From positions 2,491,323 through 2,531,261 of the forward strand of contig BFEA01000027.1 in the NCBI GenBank assembly GCA_003427395.1: 39,939 bases of DNA, given 5' to 3'. Below, in pieces: positions 11,371-22,780 of this stretch. The notes under the pieces are model-generated. The model ran no database searches and was not told the origin of the DNA. It saw nothing but the letters and a program-made list of their open reading frames with translations. Each line of letters begins with the position of its first letter. The stretch's first letter is position 1. Source of the DNA: Chara braunii (taxonomy: Eukaryota; Streptophyta; Charophyceae; Charales; Characeae). Made by a program: the position numbers and the translations under genes.

Positions 11371-13955
11371 GTGAGCGGGTAAAAAAAGGTAGACCCCGCC
11401 CCCTATAGCTAGCAAAAGGAGCTAGCCCGGAGGCAGGTCGGACTCGATCCCAGGATCCTCTGCGTATCAGTCTGGGCCTATATTTATTGGGCTAACTCCT
11501 AGTTCGGTTCTACTAGGAGCGAAATTACCCTAAGTAGAGTACAAGGATCAGTCTAATCAATCCATAAGGCCAGCGGCCTTATCGTAAGGGAAATTCAGGC
11601 CACTGTAGGCCATCACAGCCTGTTACAGCAGGCTAGGCTTCTTCTTCTAGTCGCCCCGGCCACATGGTCGAGGCCTTTACTAATTTCTACCCATATTCTA
11701 TCCTGCGGGGAGTGGTTTCCCGCCCCGCTTTTTTCGAATTACTCGACGTCTGCGGACGTGGGCTGAAATGGTCATACTTCCCCAGTCGTCAATTGAATGA
11801 GGAAAACCGTCGCTGCGTCCCGCGCGACGCTTTTCTATTTTGACTAACCTTCCGACCTTGTGGTCGGAGGTTTTATTTACTAACCACTTTGCAGTCTCCG
11901 CGCGCGTCGGAATGGCGTGCGCAGTTATTCTAATTTTTAATCCACTAACTCTCGTTGGCTCTGCATGCGCTGCGGTAATGCAGACAAGCATTCGAAATTC
12001 TTAACCCTCGACTCTTGTCCGTGCGTGCCGTGTTTTGGCCCTGGCGGTTACTAAACTTTTGACCTTAACGGTCGAGGGGTTTCACCCCAGTTTCTGTTTT
12101 TAGCCGACCCCATTCTGACAATTGGTGTCGACATTGTGTCGACTGTAAAATTATGAGCGGATACCCTTGTAAGGGTATCAGCTCCGACAGTCTTCCCAGA
12201 CCCCATTAAGCGACGTCCCCGTCGCTGGAGAATCTAAATGCAAACAAAGGCCTTATGACGCGACAAGTTGTCAAAATTCGATTTCCCGGGACGAAGTTGT
12301 GGCTTGAAGACCCTCACTATCTCCCTTGGCGCGTCCATACTGCCAGGATTTCAACCTGGGTCTCGCGCATACCAACAATTGTAATACCAAAGAAATGTTA
12401 TTCCATATGACTCAAAGTGGGGATACTGGATCTGTACTACAGTTACAGAGGTCACCAAGGAAGATAATGATAGCCTCTCCCCTCAACTTTAGACTTTATT
12501 GCCAGAATCTCATTGGGTGTCCGAGGAGTTAGGAATCATAAATGAATCCTACCTTTAGGACGAGGGTCTCAACCTTAGTCAATTTTTACCGTCTTACCCG
12601 AAGTCTAATGCGAGGGGATCGGCAACCTTAGTCTCAACCCACCACAGTCGGTTGATCAGGCCTGATCTGTGGCCCACCATGTTTGTTAATCTAATGGTGG
12701 TACCTGTATTGGTTACGCAACACAGGATGATTACCTTCTATCAACTATCTACACCCGACTCTCGATCCCCCCGATATCTACCTGAACTTGATACTATCAT
12801 TAGGAAATCCTTCCCCTCAAGTTTAGTCCCAGGCCGTAATTGGAAGGCCCGCTGCCTGGTTATACTTGGTCAGCAGCCGACGCAGGGAGTTACGTCCCAA
12901 CGATGCCAATTTTCCACCATAGGCTTGGTAATTTTAAGTCCCTCAGACTGACCTCCATAAGTGGATGAACGATGATTATTTCAAAAATACACATATGAAA
13001 TTCAAATTTAACCAGATAAAATTTATCTCCCCTCGTCAGTTGTCCTTGAATGGGTGAACAAACTCATTGAATATATATATATGAAAGAAGCAATATCAAT
13101 AAGAATGATTCAACATGATTGAAAAACTTGTCTCTGATCGAGGGGCATCGTCAGAGCCACTTAGGGGCTGTACCTACCAGACCTCGATCACAGGCTGGAT
13201 AGACACACGTCTTGGGGATCTTTTTCTAATAGAAAGTCAACCAAAATATCCATAAAGAAAGTATAAAGTATGCGTTTGACCCCTTGTCTTGTCAGAAGGC
13301 AGAAAAAACATCCATTTCATTCATAACATATATTTCCCTGATTCACAGGGTTTGTCAGATGCAAAATAACTTTGACGTTTTCGTACCCTTTATAGCGTCT
13401 GCTTCAAAAATAACCATAAATGACTCATCATAGATGCAAACCAACTTTTGCAAAACTCATTTCACCTTGTCACTCTTGAACACTTAGGCGTGTTTTTTAG
13501 CATCCTAGTTCAAGATCCGACATCATAGACAACACTCATATCCAAAATACACATTTTACCAATCAAAACTCAAACACTGGACCAACTCAATTGTGAAAGT
13601 GCAAAGTGTTCAAGTTCCCCACAGGTATACCTCGCAAATAACTTAGGATAGAGAAGCTCAACTGAATACAAAAGAATATGTCAAAAATTGATCCAGACTG
13701 ATGCACGGATCCTCAAAATGGAATATACGTTTGATCTTCCCTCAACTACTAGAGTACATAATGTCGAGTCAGAATAATATACATGATCTCCTAATCCTAG
13801 CAATTGTAAAAGACACATGTTCTATAATAAAACTGACGAGAACACTCCATTAGATATCAAGCTTACCATATTGCCTTCTTCACCCTCAACCCCTAATATA
13901 CAATGCTTGTTTGAAAGGACTTCAAAACTGTCTTATTCTAATATTCTAAGGTGAG
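11371..13955. other. Gene-free stretch 3' of the second gag gene
   Basis: No gene is recognised. Open frames near 11698-11991 (minus) and 12652-12951 (plus) have no family resemblance that I can see. A short inverted repeat (TGATCGAGG at 13134-13142 and CCTCGATCA at 13182-13190) could form a stem. The sequence lies in the presumed 3' untranslated or inserted part of the minus-strand element. Confidence 0.5.
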
Positions 13956-16016
13956 TCATAACTGCTCATACAACTTGACCATGAACCCTTTCTTGAATTT
14001 TTTAATCAGATTTTCCTTCTTATCGATGAGCCTGTTGTTCTCATCGAGGTCAACTAACCCTTTTGACCTATCAATCTTAAATCCAGAACAATCATCCCTC
14101 CTGTGGATTTCCTTCATACAGTACCAACATAACTTCTTCTCTTCTTCCTTCGTCCTCTTTGCAGATGATGGGATTCCCGGTGATGTTGCCCCAATCAATG
14201 TCTCCAGGTAGGATCTCTTCCTATCCTGTCCCACTCTGCCATCGATTAGGGATGTTTCCCCAGCATCCTTTTCAGACAAGGTAACAACTCCTACCTCTAA
14301 TCGCTTGTCATGTCTGTCAATCTCAAGTCTCTTCTCTACTTTCTCTATTCTCAGGTCTTTCCTCATGTCCTCATTCTTCTCAACATCCTCCACTCCAACC
14401 TTCGTCTGAATATCTTCTGTTGGTTTTTCCAAGGCTTCGTCCACCTTCTCCCCTTTCTCATTTTCCAGTTTCTTTTCGCTTTCTTCAATTGTTTTTCCCT
14501 GTTCACTGATCTTTGTCCCCAATTTTCCAATTTTTTTTTTCAACTTTTATTTCTCCATCCTTTTTGTCTCCGCCTCTTTATTCTTATTTTCAAGAGCAAT
14601 GCTTAGTGCCTCCACCTTCAATTCCATCTTTCCTCGTTCAATCCTTGCCTTTTCCATTTCTGTTTTCAAACTTTCCATATCTTTTTCCACCTTTGCCCAC
14701 TGCAGGTCCCTTTTGTCTTTTCTTGCCCTCAACCTCTGAATTTCCTTCAGGATTTCGGGGACATGGTTTGCTACTCCCTGTGTGAATAATTCTGTTTTCT
14801 CCTTCATCCTGTCCTGAAGTTCATGAATGAGAACTTCTAATTCCTTTCTCTTTTCTTCCACCACTTTTCTCAACCTGCTGTCTACTTCTGCTTCCCCCTC
14901 AAGGATCCATTCACAATCGTCCCTGAGTAGCTTATTCAACCGGATCAATCTGTCCACATCAGTTGCTAGCTTGGAGCTGATTACGGTTTCAGAGATTATC
15001 TTCCTTTCCAACTTCAACCTCCAGTGTGCGTCTGAAGGCAACTCATTTTCTTTTAACGAGGTCACAACCCAATTCCTCCATTCCCAGTTTTCTTTTTCTT
15101 TTCTCTGCCTCTTTTCCTCTGTCCATCTCCTTGAGCCTCGTTCCTTTGGAGGTTCATTGGAAGTAGGCTCTTCTGCAGTTCCAGAAGGTTCTGCCATTTC
15201 ATTCTCCTCATTGTCCTTCTCCTTTCTCTTCACCTTCTCGTCTCCCTTTTTCACCTNTCCTGCCTTGCCATCGCCTTTCACTTCCTTACCATCATGCTCT
15301 TCCATTTGTGTCTTGTCTTCTTTTATTGAGTCATCTCCACCTTGAGCTTTGTCCTCATCATTCCCCTACAGAGGAGCTGCGATATTTCCCCTATCTTCCT
15401 TCTGAGCTCTCCTTTCTATCCTCTCACCCTTCTTGTCAATCCACAATCCCTGCTCCTGAAGTAACAGTTTCTTCTTCTGTTTCTGTACCTCCAAGGAATA
15501 GGTCTTTCTCATCTTGACAAGGAAGCTCCCCTTGGTGTCCGACTCCTCCTTGATCCTCTTCACCGCCTCATACTCCCTTGGTGCTATCCTCCTCATCACT
15601 TGCTCCATTATCTTTCGTTCACCCCACCTCCTTTTCTCTGAACAAAGGTTGATGCTGTCCTCAAAATCTTCCAAGTTTGTGCCATCGAAAATGATGTCAT
15701 CTTCGATCTCATCCCTTGTCAAATCCACATATTTCGCCCACATACCAGCCTTGAAATCCAACCACCCCAGACATTCCAAGGCAATCTCATCTATCACTTC
15801 ATTGCACTCCCCCAGTCCTGCCACCTGTTCGAGCATGGTCCGAGTACTCCACTCTCTTCTGAAGGCATGCTCCTCGAATTCCCTCAGGAAGATCCCCAGA
15901 TTGTCCCCTTCCTTGTAGACAGACATTCCTTTGAAGTCCTTCGTTACCAGCTGCATCTTTTTTCGCCCTTCTCTTCCAGGAATTATCCTGGAAGGCATCC
16001 CTCCCTTCTGTGCCAT
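13956..16016 (-). pseudogene. Second gag-like gene downstream of integrase (two in-frame stops)
   Basis: This is one continuous reading frame of 687 codons from ATG at 16014-16016 to a stop at 13956, interrupted in frame only by TAG at 15366-15368 and TAA at 14547-14549. The first ~217 residues are helical and resemble a retroelement capsid: a FLREFEEHAF stretch, then WLDFKAGMWAKY, which has the same W-x-FK-x-x-M-x-x-KY pattern as the main gag here. The middle (~250 residues) is strongly charged and predicted coiled coil. The last part has a CCHC zinc knuckle (C-x2-C-x4-H-x4-C, 14088-14129), typical of nucleocapsid. A strong 3' splice acceptor ends at 16041, 24 nt before the ATG. Its place after integrase is where retroviruses and some plant gypsy elements carry env-like genes, yet this product looks like Gag. 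Identification as gag-like is inference from layout and motifs. Confidence 0.65.
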
Positions 16017-16040
16017 GGCCGCCTGTTTCTTGGGTCACGC

Positions 16041-16068
16041 CTGCACACAGAAAAAAGAAAGGGAGTGA
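16041..16068 (-). promoter_or_regulatory. 3' splice acceptor before second gag
   Basis: On the minus strand a pyrimidine run (CTCCCTTTCTTTTTTCTG) leads to TGTGCAG|GCG, a textbook acceptor. The exon would begin at 16040, and the first ATG at 16016 is 24 nt downstream. It suggests that the post-integrase gene is read from a spliced subgenomic RNA. Confidence 0.55.
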
Positions 16069-16171
16069 CAGATAAGGGAAAATGTCAGCAGTTGGCTAAC
16101 AATAGAATATTCGAAAAGGAAATGCCACAACAAGTTTCCACAAGATCATCAGGTTTTTTCTTCAACTTCAA

Positions 16172-17575
16172 TCAACTCAGCCTTGAACCTGAAATTAAAT
16201 CCTTTCTTAGTGTTCCATTCATCTCGTCCAGTTCATAAGCTCAATAATTCCCTCTGCGTCTGACTCTGAAAGGTCCCAACCATCTCTTGTCCAACTTCCT
16301 TGACCATTGCTTTTCGAGCGAGGAGTCGTACAGTAGTACTATATCTCCGATCTCCAATGGTTCCTCCCTTACGTGCGGAGATCTATCCCACCTTTCTTTG
16401 TCCTTGCCACNACTGTCAGCCACTTTCTCCACTGCTTCCTGTATTCTCTCTTCAGTGATGCTGACCTGCCTGGCCCTGATGTCAAGCAACTCTTTCAAGG
16501 GCATATCATTTTCGAGATCCTGCCTTCGCCACGTCTTCAGAAAACTTTCTATCGGATATGTGGCATGCCTCCCGTACCACAAAGTTGCATGGGCATATCT
16601 TGTGGTTCTCTTGACTGTGATGTTCTCGACGAAGAACACGGTTCTCAGGAACTTTGGCCGTAGGTTGGGCTTTCCGGCTGTTCATTTTGCCAGCAAGTTG
16701 GTAATCGTGCTATGTTCCCTTTCAACCGGCGCATTTGCTTGCGGATGTGCTCTGGTCGTATATTTGGCAATAACTCCCAGGTCGTCCAACAACTCTTTCA
16801 CTTCCCCACACGTAAAATCCGACCCCCTGTCCATTGTAAACTCCACAATGAAAGGATACCGGAGGTAGTATTCCTTGATACATTCTGCCAAGACTGCCCC
16901 TGTCTTGGTTCGGATAGCCTTCCCATCGACAAATCCTGTAAGGTTATCCCGGGCATCAAAGATATAGTTGTAGCCTCCAAGTCCCAATGGCATCGCTAGG
17001 AGGTCCAGATGAATCACTGCCCCCACATCCTTGATATATCTCGGATGTAGGGGTTCCTTGCACCTGATTGGAGATCTGATTTGACAGGGAACGCACGATT
17101 CGCAGTACTTTCGGATCATTCCATACATGCCTTCCCAAAAGTACAGTTCGGTCACCTTCTTAATGGTAGTGGCGAAACTTCGGTGACCTCCTACGGGTCC
17201 ATCATGAAGGGCTGCTATCATATCGATTTGCCGATTCCTGCCACAAACGACCCTCCTGGGAGGTCTCCTTTTATCCTTGATGAAAAGATGACCTCCTCTT
17301 ACTATGTAATGATCCCTCATACGGAGAACTTTCTTACTAACATCTCTTTCGCGCTTATCCCCGAAGAGAAGAAGTCTCATTTCTAGGTGGAACCCATCAT
17401 ATTCCTCTTCTCGGAAATCTTCAGAGATCTCTCCTTGCTCAAACTCCTCTCCTTTCATCTCCTCATCAAATTCGAAATCATCCCCCAACACTATCTCGTT
17501 TGCCTTAACTATCTCTCCTTCATTCTCAGTCAGGACCTGCAAGAGTGAATTGACAAGATAATGCACTCTCGTCTG
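16172..17575 (-). pseudogene. Ty3/gypsy integrase (in-frame stops)
   Basis: Integrase inserts the cDNA copy into the genome. Counting from position 17566, the HHCC zinc-binding residues are H121, H128, C158 and C161. The catalytic triad is D188 (in HLDLL), D246 (in TMDRGSDF) and E282 (in PVERE), with exactly 35 residues between the second D and the E. A GPF/Y module (RWLGPFRV) is near the C-terminus. The upstream part begins with a piece (HYLVNSLLQVL) resembling the end of RNase H. In-frame TGA codons at 16682-16684 (where TGG would fit) and 16241-16243 (where GGA would fit) break the chain, and the frame then runs to 16172. The frame differs from the RT remnant because of the deletion junction near 17575. 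Confidence 0.9.
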
Positions 17576-18240
17576 GAGTATGTATTGCTGTTATCGGCCT
17601 ATCTGTCGGATACACTGGGAACTTGTCATAACCAGAATACAGATCTATGAGCGAGATAATGGACCTTCCAGCACAAGCTTATGAGAGTTGATCAGCGTTA
17701 GAGAGCCCTCCAGCATCCCTAACCGTTACAGCGTTCAATCTTTGCAAATCTTGCACCCACCTGAGTACTCCATTTGGCTTGATGAAGCAAAACTATGGTG
17801 AGGCATAAGGTCCACTAGAGAATCCTGCTACGTGAGAACCAATCTTCCCGTCAAGGTACTCTACCACCCTTCTTTGATCATCAGGATTTGGATACCTGAC
17901 TCCTCTAACATTCCAAGTTTGATGTGAGACGGTATGAATCCGAACCATCCCTATCTTGTCCACATCTAGCCTTCCGCTCTTCTCATCATTGAAGGCATAT
18001 GCGCTGTGTTTTTCCTTCATTAAGTCAACTACGAACGCCCTCTCTTGCTTGGTTAAGAACTCAGGTTCACCAATGATCAGATCTTTCCAAGTTTCCTCGT
18101 TGATACGACAGGATTATACTTCCCATTTCTCTCTCATTTGCCTAATCAATTCACATTCCTGCTCATAGTATACTCCCTCTTCATGTGTCACTAAGACTGG
18201 AACAGGGTGACTCTTTTTGTCTACCGTCTTGTACCTCCTC
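17575..18240 (-). pseudogene. Reverse transcriptase N-terminal remnant
   Basis: The frame ending at about 17575 contains RT landmarks in order: RYPNPDDQRRVVEYL, the PYASP motif, GVLRWVQDLQRLNAVTVRD, and the first catalytic aspartate block SLIDLYSGYD followed by ITAIHTP. The sequence then stops matching RT and joins, near CCAGACGAGAGTGC, to sequence like the end of RNase H. The YxDD catalytic motif, the thumb and nearly all of RNase H are therefore missing. In-frame stops lie at 18114-18116, 17793-17795 (TAG after PYASP, where W is expected) and 17679-17681. This element cannot make its own reverse transcriptase. Confidence 0.85.
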
Positions 18241-18640
18241 TTTCCCCCTTGCTTGAGCCCACCCCTAAAAAATGCTGGTTGCATGCTTGAGCATAGGGTC
18301 CTTGCGCTTTTTCTTCCCTAGGGGGTGACCTGTTCATCAGCTCCATCCTCCCCCCTTCAAGGAAATCATACAACTTATCAGCCAATGCTCGAATGGCCTT
18401 TGGTTCCGCCATATCGTACGCGGATACCATATACATGACTTGGTTGATGTTGAACAGACTCATAGCTAATCCTCCACTCTCTTCCTCATCCTCATCAAAC
18501 CCCCACTCTAATTCTCTTCTTCTATTCTCAAATTCCTCGAAGGTATATGACCCAGCATTGAGTCGGTTCTTCGAGCTATGAGGGTCTGTATCTTACAGAT
18601 AATGACCTCGAAATTACCATGAGCGGGATCACATAAAATT
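18221..18640 (-). pseudogene. Protease-RT linker region of pol (frameshifted)
   Basis: Recognisable pol linker pieces occur in shifting frames: a GTMYVILCDPAHGNFEVI stretch, then SYTFEEFENRRRELEWG, then SLFNINQVMYMVSAYDMAEP. The order and spacing suit a gypsy polyprotein between protease and RT. At least two frameshifts separate the pieces. No enzymatic motif is seen. The last piece ends at 18221 just before the RT part. Confidence 0.65.
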
Positions 18641-19270
18641 ACGTACATGGTTCCGTCATGCTTCTCATGATAAGGGACTCTCTTCGCGACAAGAAGGACC
18701 TTCCCAATAATATAGGAAGATCTAAGGTAGGCATTATGTAAAAGCAGGATCGGACCCTGACGCTTCCTATTTCCACAACTACATTTGAGGCAATCCCTAT
18801 GTAGCCTGATTTTCCACTAGCCCCATTGAAGTAACCTGAGTCCCTCCTATCGATCTCCAACTCTAGCATCTAAGCCGTTTCAAGATTCATAATATTAATC
18901 TCTACTCCTGTGTCCAACATCCCAGGGCATACTTTCCCTCTGATATTGACATCTATGGACCCTGTCCCCACAGATTTTCAATCTATCTTACTCCCTGCCA
19001 CTGTCATGTTGGCTTCCTTGGGGATCAGGTCGCCCATCCTTACCGTCGCTACTCTCTTTCTTGCCAGTTTAACTTTTACCAGTTCCCTGAGCTCAGGTGC
19101 AGTTGCCAAAATCTCTTTTAAATTTAACAACTCATTATGTCCCTCAAGAAGCTTATTTACCAGATTCTCCAGATCAACTCCTTCTTCAATCAACGTCTGG
19201 TACTTCCATTTCTTCTTTGACTTTTCCCCAGCTTTTTCTTTTTCTTCCTTACCATCAATCTTCCGCTTTT
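18639..19270 (-). pseudogene. Retropepsin-like protease region of pol
   Basis: Aspartic protease releases the Gag and Pol parts. The active-site triad LDTG is at 18906-18914 (D-T-G codons). About 70 residues later LPILLGRSFL matches the conserved ILG(R/M)-F element of retroviral-type proteases. The N-terminal part (starting VDLENLVNKLLEGHNELL) is a helical spacer. In-frame stops occur at 18978-18980 (TGA) and just after the DTG block (TAG). Relative to gag this region lies one base back (-1 frame), the shift being near 19270 in an A-rich stretch. Confidence 0.8.
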
Positions 19271-21463
19271 AGCCTTTAGCTCAGCCTGTTTGTTCTCGTC
19301 CTCCTTAGGCAACTCATCACGTTCCTCCTCTTCTTCTTCCTCTATTTCAATAGAGGCTCCCCCTTGAGGTGGTACAGGAGCCTGCGCTGGTTCCTTGGGC
19401 GCGTTCCCTCCTTTAGGTCTTCGTGCAGTATGAGGAACAAAGTTCCTCAGTGCTTGGTAAGCAGCTTCCGAACCAGCCGCCAGAGTAACTCTTAATGCTC
19501 TGGGGTTAGGAGCTCTAGGCTCGTCATTTTCTCATTCTCGACTCATTGTGAATACGTGCGGCACCCTCATTTCCAAGTTCCTTATCTCTTCGCAGATGTC
19601 AGACATTTTCACATTTAACCTACCTATCTTATCTATCATGTCTTCCATTCTTCCCAGGGTTTCCCTTGATGACTCTCTAACTACAATATCTTCGTCTGGC
19701 TTAATTTCGACTAGTGGCATATTCTCTTCTTCCAGGCTAATCCTTGCTCCTTTCTTCAACTGGTCACTTAGTTCATCAACTTCCTCCACCCAGATAAAAG
19801 GGTCTTCCTTCTCCTGCCATATACGAAACATGGCAGGGGCGCTGGGTCCAAGTCCTGCGACTCTAATGAATTCTTTTCTCGTGCCCCCATGAATGTTTGG
19901 ATCAATCTTATCTCCTCTCTTATCGAACACATCACCGTCGATACTTGATGTGATCAAGCCATCTTGCTCATCCATCCTCCTAACATGACATCTCCTTACT
20001 GTATGTCCTTTTATCGTACAATGCATACATACGCACTCGCTGTAGTCTATCCATCCTCTTTCGGCCCCTTGATCATTCTATTGTCCATCACTCCTTCCAA
20101 ACCCTCTACCGTAATTCTGGTTATAGCATTAACCGTAACCTTGGTCATAACCTTGGTTGTAACCTTGTCCAATTTGATTAAAGTTTGACTGATTAAAATT
20201 TTCAGCATGATTTCCTCCTTGATTTCCCCAATTCCCACCTTGTCCACTGTTTCCTCTTTCTCTGAATCCTCTTCCTCCATTGTCATTTCCTCTTCCTCCA
20301 TTTCTCTCTTTACCGTGTCCTTTACCGTGTCCCTGTCCTTGGAATTGACCTTGGCTACCTTGTGGTGGCAGAGCCTGTTGTGGCAATCCTCCGTTTGCTC
20401 CTTGCCCCTGGGATGGTCCCACCCCAGCTCCTTGAACCTGGGGTAAGTTTGGATTTATCCCAATTTATCCAAAACTCGGCCATTGATTCCCGGGGTAATA
20501 TCCCGGCCATGCCTCCATAGGAGCCACCACTGGCCATGGTCCAAATGGAGGAGCCGGGGATGATGTTCCTGCGACATTTATTCCCCCAATCTGTTCTGAA
20601 CTTTGTCCCTTTTCTGTCCCCTGTTTCTTTGGTGTGTGGTTCTGATTCTGCTTTTGGGCCTTCTTGCCTTGCGTTACCGTTTTAGCTTTCTCTTCCCCCT
20701 TACTTCCATCACTCTCCTCCTCATGTCTTCTCTTATTCGTCACCTGTTCAACTGCCATCACTTTTTTTGACTCCACTTTGTCCTTCAACTCCTTTAGTTG
20801 AGTGACCATACTACTCAACACTTCCCCTAAGGCTGAGTCAGCACCTTGGACGATTCCTATTTTCTTTCTTCTCTTCCTCTCCATTTTTACTTGATGGTGG
20901 AATACTTGATCCAGGTCTCCAGATGCCAAATTTTTATTTATGGTATCCCACGAAGTCGTTTTCCCTGGTGCTCCTCCCCGGGTCAACTCCATAGTCTCGT
21001 ATCCTGAGAACTTTCCCAGAAAAATGACACACTGCATTTCTTTTGAAAGCCCCGGTACTCGTTTCGCCATTTTCTCAAAAGCTGTTGCAAACGCCCCTAT
21101 CGTGGTGAAGTCATTTCGGTTGATGTTATAAATTTGGTCGATTGTCAACAACCCGTCTCCTAGCTTATATTTCCTTTGCATCTCCACTTTGAAATTATCC
21201 CAGTCCCCTCGGGCATCGACCACAATTTGTTCAACGTCGGGGCGATATTCCCACCACACATATTCAAATAACTGGGCGAACTTTTTCGCCGGCGTCAGTC
21301 GATTGAAGACCTGCTCTAGCAACTCAAGCCAGTGCGACACTCTCTCTCCTTGGAATGAATAGATTTCTATCCGAGGAAGTTGAGATCTCTTGACATTTCT
21401 GCTGTCCAGTAATCGTCCGATCCCGACTGCCGTTATGGGCTCTGCCCCGTTTGCGTCTCCCAT
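19270..21463 (-). pseudogene. gag: gag polyprotein (capsid, Q/G-rich region, CCHC knuckle; several stops)
   Basis: Gag forms the virus-like particle. The ATG at 21461-21463 starts a frame that keeps phase through in-frame stops at 20465-20467 (TAA), 20129-20131 (TAA), 20078-20080 (TAG) and 19532-19534 (TGA). Residues ~30-230 are capsid-like (SFQGERVSHWLELLEQVF, then DWDNFKVEMQRKYKLGD). A lysine/glutamate-rich linker follows, then a long glutamine/glycine-rich region. A CCHC zinc knuckle (CMHCTIKGHTVRRC, C-x2-C-x4-H-x4-C) is at 19988-20029. An acid-rich tail reaches the -1 shift into protease. A possible acceptor (TGTAACACAG at 21488) lies 24 nt before the ATG. Confidence 0.85.
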
Positions 21464-21487
21464 TTTTCCGCTTGTTCTTAGTGAAAT

Positions 21488-21515
21488 CTGTGTTACATAG
21501 ACAAAAATGATGGCG
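21488..21515 (-). promoter_or_regulatory. Possible 3' splice acceptor before gag
   Basis: On the minus strand CATTTTTGTCTATGTAACACAG precedes the gag ATG, with the exon side beginning at 21487, 24 nt upstream of the start. The pyrimidine tract is weaker than at the other acceptors. Confidence 0.35.
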
Positions 21516-21733
21516 CTTCAGATTAAATTTTTAGCCGTCTCACTTTTTTTCCCTTTTAAAATTTTTCCCCATTTTATCCCACATACCATTTAAGACTCCC
21601 TGCATCTACATTTCTAGTTCATGATCCCTTATCAACCGTCACTCACTGTCTTTCCTAACCAGTGTCCCTATCCTGCTTCTAAATGCCCAAGTCCGACTTT
21701 TTCTGTCAAAATTGATTCAGGTCACCTTCTTTA

Positions 21734-22506
21734 TCAAACCATCCCTCCAACTTCTTCAACGGATACTCAGTCTCCCGTCCATGAATCATAACCATTCCAA
21801 ACATAATGGGGATGCTATCAACATACGCCCTGATTTTTACTTCGGCCTTGAGCTGTTTTCAGTATGTTTGTCTTGGCTCCATGAAGTAAACGTGGACATA
21901 AGCGCTAACTATTGACAGAATTTCTTCAAAATCTCTATTAGCTAATTTTGGCCCCATTTCCAAATATAGGCAGTAGAGAGCTTCAGGCGTGAAAAATTTG
22001 CATCCCCCCTGAGCTGCCGCTCGAGCTGCTAGGGCTGCTTGCTCTACATTTATGTGCCCATTGAAGACTTCATCAATGATGAAGTCTGAAAGAGTGGCTA
22101 TTATACAGTCCGAGGGATAAACGAAGTCGGCTGCCAATCTTGCTTCTATCATAGAAATTACAGGCCTGAATTCCCCCCAGCTCGTTTCTCGGATCTTTTC
22201 TTCGAGAATCGTTCTAGTAATTAGGACGTATCGTGATAAAGGTCGTCTGTGTCCTATTGCCAGATCTATCACGTGCATCCTCCATAGATGCGATGAAAGA
22301 TACAATGTCGCCCGCACTATTATAGTTTCACGATCGATTGTGTGCCCCATCTCCACCCAAACAAACGCTTCTGTCCCGATTGAGGTACCCCACCATGAGG
22401 TGATCTCCTCCTCTCTCTCGCTCAGGCTTCTAGGCAGGGACATTCTCAACCCTTGCGGCGTGCGAACGGGAAGTTCCACCCCGAATTCCTGAATGGCATA
22501 CGACAT
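21734..22506 (-). pseudogene. Unknown retroelement ORF, paralog 1 (stop and frameshift near the end)
   Basis: From ATG at 22504-22506 an open frame of 215 residues runs to TGA at 21859-21861. Beyond it the match to paralog 2 continues (AEVKIRAYVDSIPIMFG), then after a one-base shift (YDSWTGD-stop-VSVEEV) to about 21734. The protein shares with paralog 2 the pattern WWG-x2-(I/L)G-x-E-x-F-x-WVE, then YLS-x2-LW, then F-x-TP-x7-LYLEMG, then an (I/V)-x-AY tail. There is no signal peptide, no membrane span and no enzyme motif that I recognise. It sits between the 5' LTR and gag, an unusual place for an extra gene. A strong splice acceptor ends at 22529, 22 nt before the ATG. Function unknown; a structural or accessory protein is possible. 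Confidence 0.6.
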
Positions 22507-22528
22507 TTTTGGGATGATCGTTGGTGGC

Positions 22529-22563
22529 CTGAGTGATACAAAAATGAGGGACAGAAGACACAC
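22529..22563 (-). promoter_or_regulatory. 3' splice acceptor before paralog 1
   Basis: The minus strand reads CTTCTGTCCCTCATTTTTG then TATCACTCAG|GCC. The exon begins at 22528 and the ATG at 22506 follows 22 nt later. The open frame extends upstream to 22563, but that part is the pyrimidine tract, so the later ATG is preferred and matches the start of paralog 2. Confidence 0.55.
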
Positions 22564-22780
22564 AACATTTATATGTAAGTCCTACTGACATATCCTCCCT
22601 CCATATTTTTCCTTTTTGCTGTCCTAAATGTTTCTACCCTAACCTTCTTATCATATCACATTCTTACCTCTTCACAGTACTTACCCCCTTTCTTCTTCAC
22701 TGCTTCTACTTAGTTTCTTATTTTTCCCCTCTTTTCTTCTTATGCTCTTCTTACTTCCTTGTCACCTTCTTTTGTCATTT

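Noticed and set aside
14310-15918. Plus-strand frames rich in Ser, Phe and Leu opposite the second gag
   Set aside because: They are antisense shadows of the Lys/Glu-rich minus-strand gene, with the composition expected from reversing such codons.
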